NCBI RefSeq assembly: GCF_003977685.1
Contig: NZ_RYZH01000006.1
Location: 62,001 to 126,000 of the forward strand
Source: Tautonia sociabilis
GTDB taxonomy: Bacteria > Planctomycetota > Planctomycetia > Isosphaerales > Isosphaeraceae
Reading direction: 5' to 3'
Length of the DNA: 64,000 bases
Part shown: in pieces, positions 33,771 through 42,953 of the stretch
How positions within the stretch are numbered: position 1 is the stretch's first letter
How the letters are laid out: every line of letters begins with the position of its first letter
Translations under genes and position numbers: made by a program
The notes under the pieces: model-generated
What the model was told of the DNA's origin: nothing
Database searches by the model: none
Seen by the model: the letters and a program-made list of their open reading frames with translations, nothing else

Positions 33771-34307
33771 ATGAACCAACTCAAGGGCAAGCGCGTCGCC
33801 GTCCTGGTCGAGAAGCTGTACGAGGACCTGGAACTCTGGTATCCGGTCCTCCGCCTCCGGGAGGCCGGATGCGAGGTCAAGATCGTCGGCCCGAAGGCCG
33901 GCGAGACGTATTCCTCCAAGCACGGTTATCCCGCCCAGGCCGACGTCTCCGCCGCCGAGGTGAGCGCGAGGGACTTCGACGCGGTCGTCGTCCCCGGCGG
34001 CTACTCCCCCGACCACATGAGGCGATGCCAGCCGATGGTCGACCTCGTCACCGAGGCCGTCCGCTCCGGCAAGGTGGTCGCCGCCATCTGCCACGGCCCG
34101 TGGATGCTCTGCTCCACCAAGTCGATTCAGGGGAGGCGCCTCACCGGCTTCTTCGCCATCCGCCACGACGTCGAGAACGCCGGCGCCTTCTGGGAAGACG
34201 CCTCCTGCGTCCGGGACGGGAACCTCGTCACCAGCCGGACCCCGGACGACCTACCCGCCTTCATGACGGGCCTCTTCGAGGCGATGGCCGAGGGTTCCTC
34301 CCGCTGA
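33771..34307 (+). CDS. DJ-1/PfpI-family protein
   Basis: A 178-aa cytoplasmic protein of the PfpI/DJ-1 superfamily (protein deglycase or intracellular protease). The nucleophile elbow is AAICHGPWML (Cys ~103) with the following His; the conserved Glu is in LYEDLELWYPVLRLREAG. VVPGGYSPDHMR is the usual substrate loop. ATG 33771 follows AAGAGGGATTCCCGACG. Its 3' end overlaps the BlaR1 gene's end by 47 bp, on opposite strands. Confidence 0.92.
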   Translation: MNQLKGKRVAVLVEKLYEDLELWYPVLRLREAGCEVKIVGPKAGETYSSKHGYPAQADVSAAEVSARDFDAVVVPGGYSPDHMRRCQPMVDLVTEAVRSGKVVAAICHGPWMLCSTKSIQGRRLTGFFAIRHDVENAGAFWEDASCVRDGNLVTSRTPDDLPAFMTGLFEAMAEGSSR

Positions 34308-35793
34308 CGGCCCCCGGCGACTCCCCTCGGTCAGCTCGATCGGCCTCCTGGATCGGGACCTCCCGCCGGAACGGTTCCTCGATCGGCTCCAGCACCAGGT
34401 CCCGGATCCGGATCGGCCGTTCCGGGGGCGGCAGGATCGAGAACCAGGAGGAATCCTCCTCCCGGAGCGAGGTGGTCGGCACCGATCGGCCGTCGATCCA
34501 GAGCCGGGCCGAGCCCTCCTCGACCTCCAGCCGGATCCGACGCCAGACCTCCGGCCCCTCCGGCACCCCCGCCATCGGCTGGGAAGGGTCCCCCAGGCAA
34601 TGCCCGGCGACCGCGATCGCCGCCAGCGACCCCGGGTCGGCCCTCAGGTCCATCGTCAGGACGAACCGTCTGGGCAGCGGGGCGGGAAGCCGCAACGGCG
34701 ACCCCACCGGCGCCGCGTCGATCTCCAGTTCCCGGATCCGGAACGTCACGGCCTCCGCTGCCGGTCGCATCGGGAACGCCACCCGCTCCGAGCCGCCCGG
34801 CAACCCCCCGATCGACAGCCGGGAGGTCAGCAGCAGTAGCAAGGCGGCCGCCGGCGGCAGCGACCACCGCCACCACGGCGGTGTTTCCCGCTCGATCGGG
34901 AACGGGCAGTGGATCAGCATCGCCACCCGACGGACCAGGGGAGAGCCGCCCGGGTCGCTCCCCCTTCCCGAGGCCCTCCCGGCGACTCCCGACACCCCCC
35001 TCCCCGCGGCCATGGCCACAAGTGAACTCGCATACGAGGCCGAGGCCCCGCCCAGCCCCCGGGCCGCCCGATCGTCGGCCAGGATCTCCTGATCCAGCCG
35101 CAGTTGTCTCGCCAGCCACCACGCGGGCGGTAGCGCGAACCAGACCGCCTGCGCCAGCCCGGCGAGCCAGTGGAACAGCGGGTCCGATCGCTCCGAGTGC
35201 GCCAGCTCATGGAGCATCCCGAGGCGGAGCCGATCGGCCTGCTCGGCCCCGGGGCGGTCCCAGTCGGTCGGAATCACGATCGTCGGCCGGGAGCCTCCCA
35301 CCAGGACTGGCCTCCCAACCCGGTCGGATCGCTTCAAGGCGGGTCGCCTTCCCAATCTTCCTTCAAACGGAAGCGTCTCGTAGAGCCGGAGCGCCTCGGG
35401 CGACGGCTCCTCGGCCGTCCGCACCAGCCGACGCATCGCCCAGGCCCCCAGCAGCGACCAGGAGATCCCCGCCGAGGCGATCGCCGCGTATCCGATCGTC
35501 AAGGCCCGGCCCACTCCGACGAGGGCGGCCGACATCTCGGCCGAGCCGATCCATCCCGGCTCGATCGAGCCGATCTTCCCGGGCATCCAGTTCAACAGGC
35601 CGATCCGGCCCTCGCGAAGCAGCGAGAGCGGCACCAGCGCCAGCGCCCCGACCAGGCCCAGCCGGGCCAGGTCCCGGCGCCGGATCGGCTGCCGGCAACC
35701 GACCGCCGCGACCATCGCCAGCGACAGCCAGGCCGCCGCCATCACCCCGACGTCGATCAGCCACCCGCCGAGGCGGTCGATCGCCACGACCAT
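34261..35793 (-). CDS. BlaR1/MecR1-like M56 metallopeptidase
   Basis: Membrane sensor-peptidase that in Gram-positive bacteria cleaves the BlaI repressor. The 510-aa protein has four to five membrane helices and the zinc motif HELAHSERSD (residues ~195-204) with a third-ligand Glu in DQEILADDRAARGLGG. After the last helix (LPPAAALLLLLTSRLSIGG) it carries a ~160-residue domain of beta character (FRIRELEIDAAPVGSPLRLP...RIRLEVEEGSARLWIDGRS), resembling a concanavalin/LamG-like fold and not a penicillin-binding sensor. The signal is therefore unlikely to be a beta-lactam. It is 55 nt downstream of blaI-like gene. Confidence 0.88.
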   Translation of the reverse strand: MVVAIDRLGGWLIDVGVMAAAWLSLAMVAAVGCRQPIRRRDLARLGLVGALALVPLSLLREGRIGLLNWMPGKIGSIEPGWIGSAEMSAALVGVGRALTIGYAAIASAGISWSLLGAWAMRRLVRTAEEPSPEALRLYETLPFEGRLGRRPALKRSDRVGRPVLVGGSRPTIVIPTDWDRPGAEQADRLRLGMLHELAHSERSDPLFHWLAGLAQAVWFALPPAWWLARQLRLDQEILADDRAARGLGGASASYASSLVAMAAGRGVSGVAGRASGRGSDPGGSPLVRRVAMLIHCPFPIERETPPWWRWSLPPAAALLLLLTSRLSIGGLPGGSERVAFPMRPAAEAVTFRIRELEIDAAPVGSPLRLPAPLPRRFVLTMDLRADPGSLAAIAVAGHCLGDPSQPMAGVPEGPEVWRRIRLEVEEGSARLWIDGRSVPTTSLREEDSSWFSILPPPERPIRIRDLVLEPIEEPFRREVPIQEADRADRGESPGAVSGRNPRPSPRRGPS

Positions 35794-35848
35794 CCGATCG
35801 CCCTGTTGCGTGGTCCGAAGCCAAGCGCCCTTCGATCGCCCTCCCGCC

Positions 35849-36289
35849 TCAGCGGGCCGACCCGTTGGCCCGTCCGTTCCCTTCGCCGTCTTCCGGCGTC
35901 GGGGAACCGTGCTTCTGGGCGGCGTCGAGCATCGCCCGGAGCCGCTCGAACTCCTCCGCCGAGGGCGGCTTCGAGTCCAGCAACGCGACCAGCATCCGGT
36001 CCAGCGCCCCGTCGAACACCCGGTCGACGAACCTCCTCGTCAGCTCCCGGATCGTCCGCTCCGGCGACTTCTTCGGGGAGTAGATGAACGTCCTCCCCTC
36101 CACCACGTGACGGACCAGCCCTTTTTTCTCCTCCATGATGTTCAGGAGCGTTTGCACCGTGCTGTAGGCCACCGGCCCGCTATCTCGGACCAGCTCCTCC
36201 TGCACCTCCCGGACGCTCGCGCTCCCCTTGGCCCACAAGACCTTGAGGATCTCCAGCTCTCGGTCGGTGACCATCTGGACTTTCCGCAT
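35849..36289 (-). CDS. BlaI/MecI-family transcriptional repressor
   Basis: A 146-aa winged-helix repressor: TDRELEILKVLWAKGSASVR (helices 1-2), YSTVQTLLNIMEEKKGLVRH (recognition helix and wing), and the C-terminal dimer helices RTIRELTRRFVDRVFDG. The cleavage site region of BlaI lies between these. It is transcribed with the M56 gene. The tail (PTPEDGEGNGRANGSAR) is disordered. No repressor-type TACA-TGTA dyad is clear in the upstream 110 bp. Confidence 0.93.
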   Translation of the reverse strand: MRKVQMVTDRELEILKVLWAKGSASVREVQEELVRDSGPVAYSTVQTLLNIMEEKKGLVRHVVEGRTFIYSPKKSPERTIRELTRRFVDRVFDGALDRMLVALLDSKPPSAEEFERLRAMLDAAQKHGSPTPEDGEGNGRANGSAR

Positions 36290-36400
36290 CGTTGGGCCCC
36301 CCGCTGGCGAGAACGTCGTCGTTCGGTCGTTTCAACCTAACGCCGCCCCACCCCCCAAACAACCCCGAAGCCTTACGGACCCCCCGAATTCGGGAACTAA

Positions 36401-37084
36401 TCATGACGCCTCGATCGCATCCAGCCGAGCCTTCAAGAGCCCCGAGAACCTCGGATACCACCGCTGGTTCAGCGGAGAAGGGTGCGGCAACGGGCAGACC
36501 ACGATCGGTTTCCGGATCTCCGTTTCCCCACCGTCCGACTTCGCCACCAGCTCGCAGGGGAACTCCGCCTCGTACCGATCCTCCCGATTCCAGAACTCGT
36601 CTGCCGCGCCGGGCTCCGCATACGGCGAGAACCACCGGAACGCCTCGGTCCCGAGGCTGAGCACCCGGTTCCCCGACCAGTGCCCCGCCAGGAACTCCGC
36701 GACGAACGGCCGGAACCGAGCCTTCACCGACTCCGAGTACGCCTTGTTCCCCGGCGGCTTGTACGGCACGGTGTTCGACAGCAGCACGTGCCCCAGCGCC
36801 CGTTCCAGCCTTGGGTCGTCGTTGGTCGGCTCGCCGATGAACTTGCGGTAGACTCCCTGCCGGACGAGCTTCCCGCCGGCGCCGATCTGGGGCTGCCCCC
36901 ATTTCACCTCGTCCTTGCCCAGGTCCCGGCCGAACGAGCAGATCGGCGCCGAGAGGGACCCGGCAAACAGGATCGGCCGCCTCGGGTCCTTGCCCGACGC
37001 CTCGTACACCGGCTCGTCGATCGGAAAGTCGGCCCGGAGGGCCTCCTGGTGGATCGCCTCGATGAGTTCGTCGAGCGTTCGCAT
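36401..37084 (-). CDS. Uracil-DNA glycosylase superfamily protein
   Basis: A 227-aa base-excision repair enzyme. Motif 1 region is ILFAGSLSAPICSFGRDLG, the following LLSNTVPYKPPGNKAYSES and motif 2 VVCPLPHPSPLNQRWYPRFS, whose HPSPLN is the UDG DNA-intercalation loop. Lacks the Cys cluster of iron-sulfur UDGs, so it is closest to a family 5/6-like or SMUG-like member; the exact family is open. The much longer frame upstream is a shadow of citramalate synthase. Confidence 0.85.
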   Translation of the reverse strand: MRTLDELIEAIHQEALRADFPIDEPVYEASGKDPRRPILFAGSLSAPICSFGRDLGKDEVKWGQPQIGAGGKLVRQGVYRKFIGEPTNDDPRLERALGHVLLSNTVPYKPPGNKAYSESVKARFRPFVAEFLAGHWSGNRVLSLGTEAFRWFSPYAEPGAADEFWNREDRYEAEFPCELVAKSDGGETEIRKPIVVCPLPHPSPLNQRWYPRFSGLLKARLDAIEAS

Positions 37085-37285
37085 CGGTCGGGGGGCTCCT
37101 CGGGGAGGGGGGCGATCGGACGCGGTCGGCCCCCGATCTTGCCCCGATCCCACCCCCCGGGCCAGGGGACGATCCCGGCGAACCCCGCCGATCCCCCCGT
37201 GTCCGGGAGTCGTCGCGCGGCCCCAACTTCTGCTAGGATGGTTCGTCGCGCGACCTCGACCGCTCTTGCGCCAGGTGGACCGCCC

Positions 37286-38920
37286 ATGACCCGCATCGCC
37301 ATCTACGACACGACCCTGCGAGACGGTAGCCAGGGCGAGGGGGTGAACTTCTCGCTCCAGGACAAGCTGCTGATTACCTCCCGCCTGGACGAGCTCGGGG
37401 TCGACTACATCGAGGGCGGCTACCCCCTCTCCAACCCCAAGGACGAGGCCTACTTCCGGGAGGTCCGCGATCTCGACCTCTCCCACGCCCGAGTCGCCGC
37501 CTTCGGCATGACCCGGCGCCGGGACATCGCCGCCGAGGACGACCCGGGCATGAAGGCCCTCGCCGGGGCGAGGTCGCCGGTCATCACCGTCGTCGGCAAG
37601 AGCTGGGACCTGCACGCCCTGGAGGTCCTCGGCGTCTCCCTGGAGGAGAACCTCCGGATGATCGCCGACTCCGTCGCCTTCCTCGCCGCCGCCCCGCACG
37701 GCCCCGAGGTCGTCTACGACGCCGAGCACTTCTTCGACGGCTACAAGCGCAACCCCGATTACGCCCTGAAGACCATCCGAGCCGCCGCCGACGCCGGCGC
37801 CTCCTGGATCGTCCTCTGCGACACCAACGGCGGCACCCTCCCCGAGCAGATCGCCGACGCCGTCGACGCCGTGAAGGCCGCCGTCTCCGTTCCCATCGGC
37901 ATCCACACCCACAACGACGGCGAGCTGGCCGTCGCCAACACCCTGGCCGCCGTCCGCCGAGGCGCCACCCAGGTCCAGGGCACGATCAACGGCATCGGCG
38001 AGCGCTGCGGCAACGTCGACCTTTGCTCCGTGATCGCCAACCTCTCCCTCAAGTATGAGGGCTACGAGCTCCTCCTGCCCGGCAGCCTCGTCCACCTCAC
38101 CGAGGCCTCCCGATACGTCTACGAGCTGGCGAACCTGAACTTCCGCAGCGGCCAGCCGTTCGTCGGCGCCAGCGCCTTCGCCCACAAGGGCGGCATGCAC
38201 GTCCACGGCATTCGCAAGGTCGTCAGCAGCTACGAGCACATCGACCCGGCGCTCGTCGGCAACGAGCGCCGGGTGCTCGTCAGCGAGCTCTCCGGCCGCT
38301 CGAACATCGCGGAGAAGCTCGCCGAGCACGGCCTGGAGCACGACGCCGCCCTGATGGCCCGAGTGCTTGGCCGCGTCCAGGACCTGGAGAACGAGGGTTA
38401 CCAGTTCGAGGCGGCCGAGGCCAGCTTCGTCCTGCTCGTCGAGAAGGAGGCCGGCCGCTACCGCAACTGGTTCGAGCGCCTGCACTACCACGTCAGCGTC
38501 GAGGCCCGGGACGGCGGCGAGCCGATCACCGAGGCCACCGTCAAGCTCCGGATCGGCGACGTTATCGAGCACACCGTCTCCGAGGGGGACGGCCCGGTCA
38601 ACGCCCTCGACGGCGCCCTCCGCAAGGCGCTCGAGCCCCACTTCCCCCGCCTCCGAGAGATGTCCCTCGTCGACTACAAGGTCCGCGTCATCAACGCCCG
38701 GGCCGGCACCGCCGCCCGCGTCCGCGTCGTCATCGAGAGCCAAGACAAGGACGCCGTCTGGGGCACCGTCGGCGTCTCCGAGAACGTCATCGAGGCCTCC
38801 TGGCTCGCCCTCGTCGACGCCTTCGACCACAAGCTCTCCAAGGATGCCCGTCAGGCGCCCCCCGAGCAGGAGGCCCCGCTCGTTCCCGCCGCCGCCGAGA
38901 CCCCGTCGGCGGCCCGGTAA
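37286..38920 (+). CDS. cimA: (R)-citramalate synthase
   Basis: Condenses pyruvate and acetyl-CoA to citramalate, first step of the threonine-independent isoleucine route. 544 aa from ATG 37286. DRE-TIM core: YDTTLRDGSQGEGVNFSLQD (metal Asp, catalytic Arg), GIHTHNDGELAVANTLAAV, QGTINGIGERCGNVDL; HKGGMHVHGIRK closes the barrel. From ~residue 395 the C-terminal LeuA-type regulatory domain follows (LHYHVSVEARDG... VRVVIESQDKDAVWGTVGVS). The family CimA is a little shorter; the tail is Pro/Ala/Glu-rich. It is divergent to the UDG gene. Confidence 0.95.
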   Translation: MTRIAIYDTTLRDGSQGEGVNFSLQDKLLITSRLDELGVDYIEGGYPLSNPKDEAYFREVRDLDLSHARVAAFGMTRRRDIAAEDDPGMKALAGARSPVITVVGKSWDLHALEVLGVSLEENLRMIADSVAFLAAAPHGPEVVYDAEHFFDGYKRNPDYALKTIRAAADAGASWIVLCDTNGGTLPEQIADAVDAVKAAVSVPIGIHTHNDGELAVANTLAAVRRGATQVQGTINGIGERCGNVDLCSVIANLSLKYEGYELLLPGSLVHLTEASRYVYELANLNFRSGQPFVGASAFAHKGGMHVHGIRKVVSSYEHIDPALVGNERRVLVSELSGRSNIAEKLAEHGLEHDAALMARVLGRVQDLENEGYQFEAAEASFVLLVEKEAGRYRNWFERLHYHVSVEARDGGEPITEATVKLRIGDVIEHTVSEGDGPVNALDGALRKALEPHFPRLREMSLVDYKVRVINARAGTAARVRVVIESQDKDAVWGTVGVSENVIEASWLALVDAFDHKLSKDARQAPPEQEAPLVPAAAETPSAAR

Positions 38921-39298
38921 CTCGGTTCTTCGGCTTCGAGACCCACCCCGCTCCCTGATCGCCGGGCAGCGGCTGCCCGGAGGCGAGGGAGGGAAGCAGA
39001 GCGGGGCCAATCCCCGACGATCCGATTGGATCGATCGAACACCGCTCCCGGAGCCGTCACCATCCGATCGGGGAAGACGAGCGGATGAGGGGCGAGTTCG
39101 AGCATCCCGATCGGCCCCCAGCGGCCCCAGCCCGAGAACCATCGCCCGGGGCGGATCCTCCCCTCGGGCGTCCGGGGTTTCGCTGGGGGCTCATCCCGGC
39201 GGCCCGCTCCGCGATCGTCTCCGACCTGTTGCCCGGATTCCTGGTCCTCTGAGCATCGGGTCCGCTCCCCCCGCTCCCTCATCTCCGCATCGAGTCCC
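38921..39298 (+). other. cimA-Nudix intergenic region
   Basis: 378 nt, no gene. At 38962-38980 lies a perfect 9-1-9 palindrome (CCGGGCAGC-G-GCTGCCCGG), probably the cimA transcription end. The rest is GC-rich without clear promoter elements. Confidence 0.5.
38962..38980 (+). terminator. Palindromic hairpin downstream of cimA
   Basis: CCGGGCAGC-G-GCTGCCCGG, 42 bp after the cimA stop. No T-tract. Confidence 0.4.
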
Positions 39299-39724
39299 AT
39301 GCGACGCATCCGAGCCTGCGGCATCCTCCTAATGACCCGCTCCTCTCCCCGATCCTTCCTCCTCCTGCGCCATGACGACCGCTGGGACCTTCCCAAGGGG
39401 CGCGTCGACGGCGACGAATCCGACCTCGACTGCGCCCTCCGCGAGTTCGAGGAGGAGACCGGCATCCCCCGCTCCTCGATCGCCCTCGACCCCACCTTCC
39501 GCTACACCGAGGTCTACTCCCCCATCCGCAAGAAGACCGGCGAGCGCGACCACAAGACCCTCGTCATCTTCCTCGCCACCGTCCCCGACCGCCTGGAGAT
39601 CACGCTCACCGAGCACCTCGGCCACGAATGGGTCGAGTGGCGTCCTCCCCACGACATCCAGGCCAACACAATCAACCCCCTGCTCGCCGCGGTGGCCGAT
39701 CACCTCTCGGCCATCGACGGCTGA
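39299..39724 (+). CDS. Nudix hydrolase
   Basis: A 141-aa hydrolase of nucleoside-diphosphate derivatives. The Nudix box is complete: PKGRVDGDESDLDCALREF followed by EEETGI (G-x5-E-x7-R-E-x2-E-E-x-G-I). LLLRHDDRWDLPKGRVD and HKTLVIFLATVPD resemble the Ap4A-hydrolase/MutT-like subgroup. ATG 39299; upstream ribosome-binding site is weak. Substrate not determined. Confidence 0.93.
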   Translation: MRRIRACGILLMTRSSPRSFLLLRHDDRWDLPKGRVDGDESDLDCALREFEEETGIPRSSIALDPTFRYTEVYSPIRKKTGERDHKTLVIFLATVPDRLEITLTEHLGHEWVEWRPPHDIQANTINPLLAAVADHLSAIDG

Positions 39725-40027
39725 CCGCCCCTCCCGGCCGGTTCGGCCCCCGGATCCCCAGCAGCGGTCACCGAACCGAGCGTCCGACCCGATCATCTCG
39801 GAAGGAGAGGGCGCGCCGATCCCGTCCGATCGCCCCGCCCTCCTCCTCTCCGCTCCCCTCCCGGGCACCGGCCCGACCCTCGCTCCCTGGCATCCCGATT
39901 TTCCCTCCGGACCATCCCTCTTCCGGTCCCGAGCGCATTTTCCCGAACCCGAGGGGCGCTCCGCAGCAAACCCACCGCGATCGCTCCTCCCATGCTCGGG
40001 ACATTCCCCCGCTCGTCCCCTCCCGGG

Positions 40028-40108
40028 GCGCGGAACGAAGCCAATTCCGCCCTCGTGCTCGGCGCGGAACGAAGCCAATTCCTCCCTCGTGCTCGGCGCG
40101 GAACGAAC
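40028..40108. repeat. 34-bp tandem direct repeat, about 2.4 copies
   Basis: Units begin at 40028, 40062 and 40096 with GCGCGGAACGAAGCCAATTC, followed in the first two by CGCCCTCGTGCTCG/CTCCCTCGTGCTCG. Copies 1 and 2 differ at one base. The third is cut off after GCGCGGAACGAAC. It encodes nothing visible. Confidence 0.85.
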
Positions 40109-40206
40109 CCATCGTTCCGGAGATCTGTTCTCTGAGCATTTTCTGTAATCTGTTCTGATCTAAGGAAAAACGTCAATCGCCCCTCCGCCCCCCCCGGTGT
40201 TCCGGG

Positions 40207-40285
40207 AAGCGCACCGTCCGGCGCACCGGGAGGTTCAGCCGAGCGCACCGTTCGGCGCACCGAGAGCCTCTGCCGAGCGCACCGG
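40207..40285. repeat. Clustered GCGCACCG motifs
   Basis: GCGCACCG occurs at about 40209, 40223, 40244, 40254 and 40276, alternating between GGCGCACCGGGAGG-like and GAGCGCACCG-like contexts. Irregular spacing; perhaps part of the same degenerate repeat region. Confidence 0.5.
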
Positions 40286-40443
40286 GAGGCTCGGCGAGGC
40301 GTCCCGGCTGTCCGTGGTTGATTTCCCGAGCCGTCCTCGGGCGAGCAACGACCGGAGGAGCCCTCCTCGGTCGGAGGATCGATCGACTACCGGGCTCCTC
40401 GGCCTCAGGCCGTCCCGGGCCACCGATCCGATCCGGAGGCCGA

Positions 40444-40473
40444 TTGGCACTTCCGGCCGTCGTGAATTAGAAT
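40444..40473 (+). promoter_or_regulatory. Promoter of the oxidoreductase gene at 40532
   Basis: TTGGCA (40444-40449), an 18-bp spacer and TAGAAT (40468-40473). Transcription would start near 40480, 52 nt before the ATG. Confidence 0.6.
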
Positions 40474-40531
40474 GCCGCCGGACGCCCCGGCGGGACGGGG
40501 CCCACCGGGGAGGGCGGAGGTTCGGATCGGC

Positions 40532-41692
40532 ATGCGGATCGCCATCGTCGGCTGCGGCTATGTGGCCGACTACTACGTCACGACGCTGGCCAACCATCCT
40601 GAGCTGGAACTGGTCGGCGTCTCCGACCGCGACCCCGAGCGTGCCGAGCGCTTCGCCCGCCACCACGGGCTCCATCGCTACCGCGATTCCCCCGAGCTGC
40701 TGGCCGACGACCGCGTCCAGCTGGTGCTGAACCTCACCAACCCGAGGGCGCACTTCGACGTCTCGGCCGCCGCCCTCGCCGCCGGCAAGCACGTCTACTC
40801 CGAGAAGCCGCTGGCGACCGAATGGCCCAGGGCCGTCGAGCTCGTCGAGCGCGCCGAGGCCGCCGGCCTCCGGATCGCCTCCGCGCCGAGCACCGTGCTC
40901 GGCGAGGCGGCCCAGACCCTCTGGAAGCTCGTCCGAGAGGGGGCCGTCGGCCCGGTTCGCCTGGTCTATTCCGAGCTGGACGAGGGCCTGATCCACCGGG
41001 AGAACTACCGGAGCTGGCTCAGCGCCTCGGGCATCCCCTGGCCGGCGAAGGACGAGTTCGAGGTCGGCTGCACCCTGGAGCACGCCGGCTACTCCGTCTC
41101 CTGGCTCGCCGCCATGTTCGGCCCGGCCGAGTCGGTCACCTCCTTCGCCTCCTGCCAGCTCCCCGACAAGTACCCCGACGGCCCCCTCGACCCGCCCGAC
41201 ACGCCCGACTTCACCGTCGGCTGCATCCGATTCGCCTCGGGCGTCGTCGCCCGGGTGACCAACAGCATCATCGCCGAGCACGACCACGCCCTCCGCGTCA
41301 TCGGAGACGACGGGGAGCTCCGTCTCGTCGAGTGCTGGGACTTCGCCTCACCCATCTACCTGAGCCGGTGGTCGAAGTGGTCCCACCGGGCCCGACGCTA
41401 CCCGACGATCGCCCGGCTGGCCGGCCTCGGCCCCCGCCGCCAGCGGCTCGTCCGAACGCCCAAGTTCCAGTACAAGACCGCCGGTGCCAGCCGATGCGAC
41501 TTCGCCCGGGGGGTCGCCGAGCTGGCCGCCTCCATCCGGGAGGGCCGCCCCTGCCGCCTCTCTGCTCAGTTCTCGCTGCACGTCAACGAAATCGTCCTCA
41601 CGCTCCAGGAACCCGGGACGATGGGCTGTCCCCGCCGCTTGACCACCACGTTCGACCCCGTCGAGCCCATGCCCTGGGCCCTCGGGGGCTGA
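40532..41692 (+). CDS. Gfo/Idh/MocA-family oxidoreductase
   Basis: A 386-aa NAD(P)-dependent dehydrogenase. Rossmann start IAIVGCGYVADYYVTTLANH, EKPLATEWPRAVELVERA (catalytic Lys), and GCTLEHAGYSVSWLAAMFG in the C-domain. Cytoplasmic. It heads a possible sugar-related cluster with the next oxidoreductase (116-nt gap) and a glycosyltransferase, which suggests synthesis of a modified sugar for a surface glycan; this is inference. ATG 40532 is preceded by GGAGG 12 nt upstream. Confidence 0.92.
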   Translation: MRIAIVGCGYVADYYVTTLANHPELELVGVSDRDPERAERFARHHGLHRYRDSPELLADDRVQLVLNLTNPRAHFDVSAAALAAGKHVYSEKPLATEWPRAVELVERAEAAGLRIASAPSTVLGEAAQTLWKLVREGAVGPVRLVYSELDEGLIHRENYRSWLSASGIPWPAKDEFEVGCTLEHAGYSVSWLAAMFGPAESVTSFASCQLPDKYPDGPLDPPDTPDFTVGCIRFASGVVARVTNSIIAEHDHALRVIGDDGELRLVECWDFASPIYLSRWSKWSHRARRYPTIARLAGLGPRRQRLVRTPKFQYKTAGASRCDFARGVAELAASIREGRPCRLSAQFSLHVNEIVLTLQEPGTMGCPRRLTTTFDPVEPMPWALGG

Positions 41693-41808
41693 TCCCGGGC
41701 ACTTCCCTCACCGGATCGGCCAGCGCTCCCGATGATCTCCTTGGAGGCCGCTCCGCCGATCCGACCCGAGCCGATCGCACCGCATCGCTTCCCGAGGAGT
41801 CCCGAACC

Positions 41809-42906
41809 ATGGCCGAGACGATCCGATGGGGCATCCTCGGCGCCGGCTCAATGGCCGAAGCCTTCGCCCGAGGCCTGAAGTTCGTCCCCGACGCCTCCGT
41901 CTCGGCGATCGCCTCCCGGAATCCAGATCGGGCCCGGGAGGCCGCCGCCCGCCTCGGTATTCCAGGGGCCGTCGCCGGCTTCGATGAACTCGTCGCCTCT
42001 TCCAACGTCGACATCGTCTACATCGCCACGCCGAGCCACCTCCACCGCGAGCACATGCTCCTCGCCCTCGGCGCCGGCAAGCCCGTCCTCTGCGAGAAGC
42101 CCTTCGCCCTGGACGCCGACCAGGCCCGGGAGGTCGCCGATCGGGCCCGCGCTCGGAAGGTGTTCTGCATGGAGGCGATGTGGACGCGGTTCCTCCCCGC
42201 CACCCGCCGGCTCGTGGACATCCTCGACACCGGGCAGATCGGCGAGCCCCGGCTGCTCTCAGCCCAGATCGGTTATCCCTACGTCTTCGAGGAGGGAAGC
42301 CGACTCTGGGATCCCCAGGCGGGAGGCGGCGCGCTGCTCGATCTCGGGGTGTACCTTGTCTCCTTCGCCCTGACCCTGCTCGGGCCGGTCGAAGAGGTCG
42401 CCGGGCTCGCCATCGCCCGAGGGCAGGGGGGGGTCGATGAGAACGTCGCCGTCTCGCTCCTCCACGCCCGAGGGCGGCTCTCCTCCCTGGCGGTAAGCCT
42501 CTCGGGAGCGACCGCCAATGAGGCCGTCATCGCCGGCTCCCTGGGCCGGCTCCGGGTGCACGAGCCGGTCTTCCGGCCCGAACGCCTCTCGATTCGACCC
42601 GCGTCCCCCATCCGTCCTGGCGCCGGCGGTGGCGGGGGTCGGCTGGCGGGGTTGAAGGGGATCCCGATGGTCCGCTCCCTCGCCCGCCGCGTCGAGCCGA
42701 TCGTCGGCCTCGTCGGCCGGAAGACTCGCAGCGAGCTGCTCCCCATCGCCGGCAACGGCTACCAGTACCAGGCCATCGAGGCCATGCGCTGCCTCCGATC
42801 CGGCGAAGCCGAGAGCCCGCTGCTGCCCCTCGATCACAGCATCGCCGTTCTCGACATCCTGGACCGGATCCGCCGATCGTGGCGCCTGCGGTCCTCCGGG
42901 GCCTGA
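41809..42906 (+). CDS. Gfo/Idh/MocA-family oxidoreductase, second gene
   Basis: A 365-aa member of a different branch: IRWGILGAGSMAEAFARGLK, VDIVYIATPSHLHREHMLLA, LCEKPFALDADQAREVADRA and GGGALLDLGVYLVSFALTLL. FCMEAMWTRFLPATRRLVDI places it near trans-1,2-dihydrobenzenediol/xylose dehydrogenases. ATG 41809. The glycosyltransferase gene starts 48 nt after its stop. Confidence 0.92.
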   Translation: MAETIRWGILGAGSMAEAFARGLKFVPDASVSAIASRNPDRAREAAARLGIPGAVAGFDELVASSNVDIVYIATPSHLHREHMLLALGAGKPVLCEKPFALDADQAREVADRARARKVFCMEAMWTRFLPATRRLVDILDTGQIGEPRLLSAQIGYPYVFEEGSRLWDPQAGGGALLDLGVYLVSFALTLLGPVEEVAGLAIARGQGGVDENVAVSLLHARGRLSSLAVSLSGATANEAVIAGSLGRLRVHEPVFRPERLSIRPASPIRPGAGGGGGRLAGLKGIPMVRSLARRVEPIVGLVGRKTRSELLPIAGNGYQYQAIEAMRCLRSGEAESPLLPLDHSIAVLDILDRIRRSWRLRSSGA

Positions 42907-42953
42907 TCCCCTCCAGAGCGGTTCGACTCCGACGAACCCGGGAGCCTCCCGCC

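Larger units (their letters stand above)
39725..40531 (+). other. 807-bp intergenic region with repeats and a promoter
   Basis: No convincing gene on either strand. It holds the 34-bp tandem repeats (40028-40108), an AT-richer piece at 40120-40175 with a duplicated ATCTGTTCT, a cluster of GCGCACCG motifs at 40207-40285, and the promoter of the following oxidoreductase gene. Confidence 0.6.

Noticed and set aside
34261..36289. Beta-lactam resistance locus
   Set aside because: BlaR1/BlaI homologues alone are common in planctomycetes; there is no beta-lactamase or PBP gene and no penicillin-binding sensor.
36383..36394. CCCGAATTCGGG palindrome as BlaI operator
   Set aside because: It sits beside the stop of the UDG gene, does not match the TACA-N-TGTA type and is short enough to occur by chance.
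40028..40108. 34-bp repeats as a CRISPR array
   Set aside because: The repeat length is right, but there are no unique spacers between units and no cas genes.
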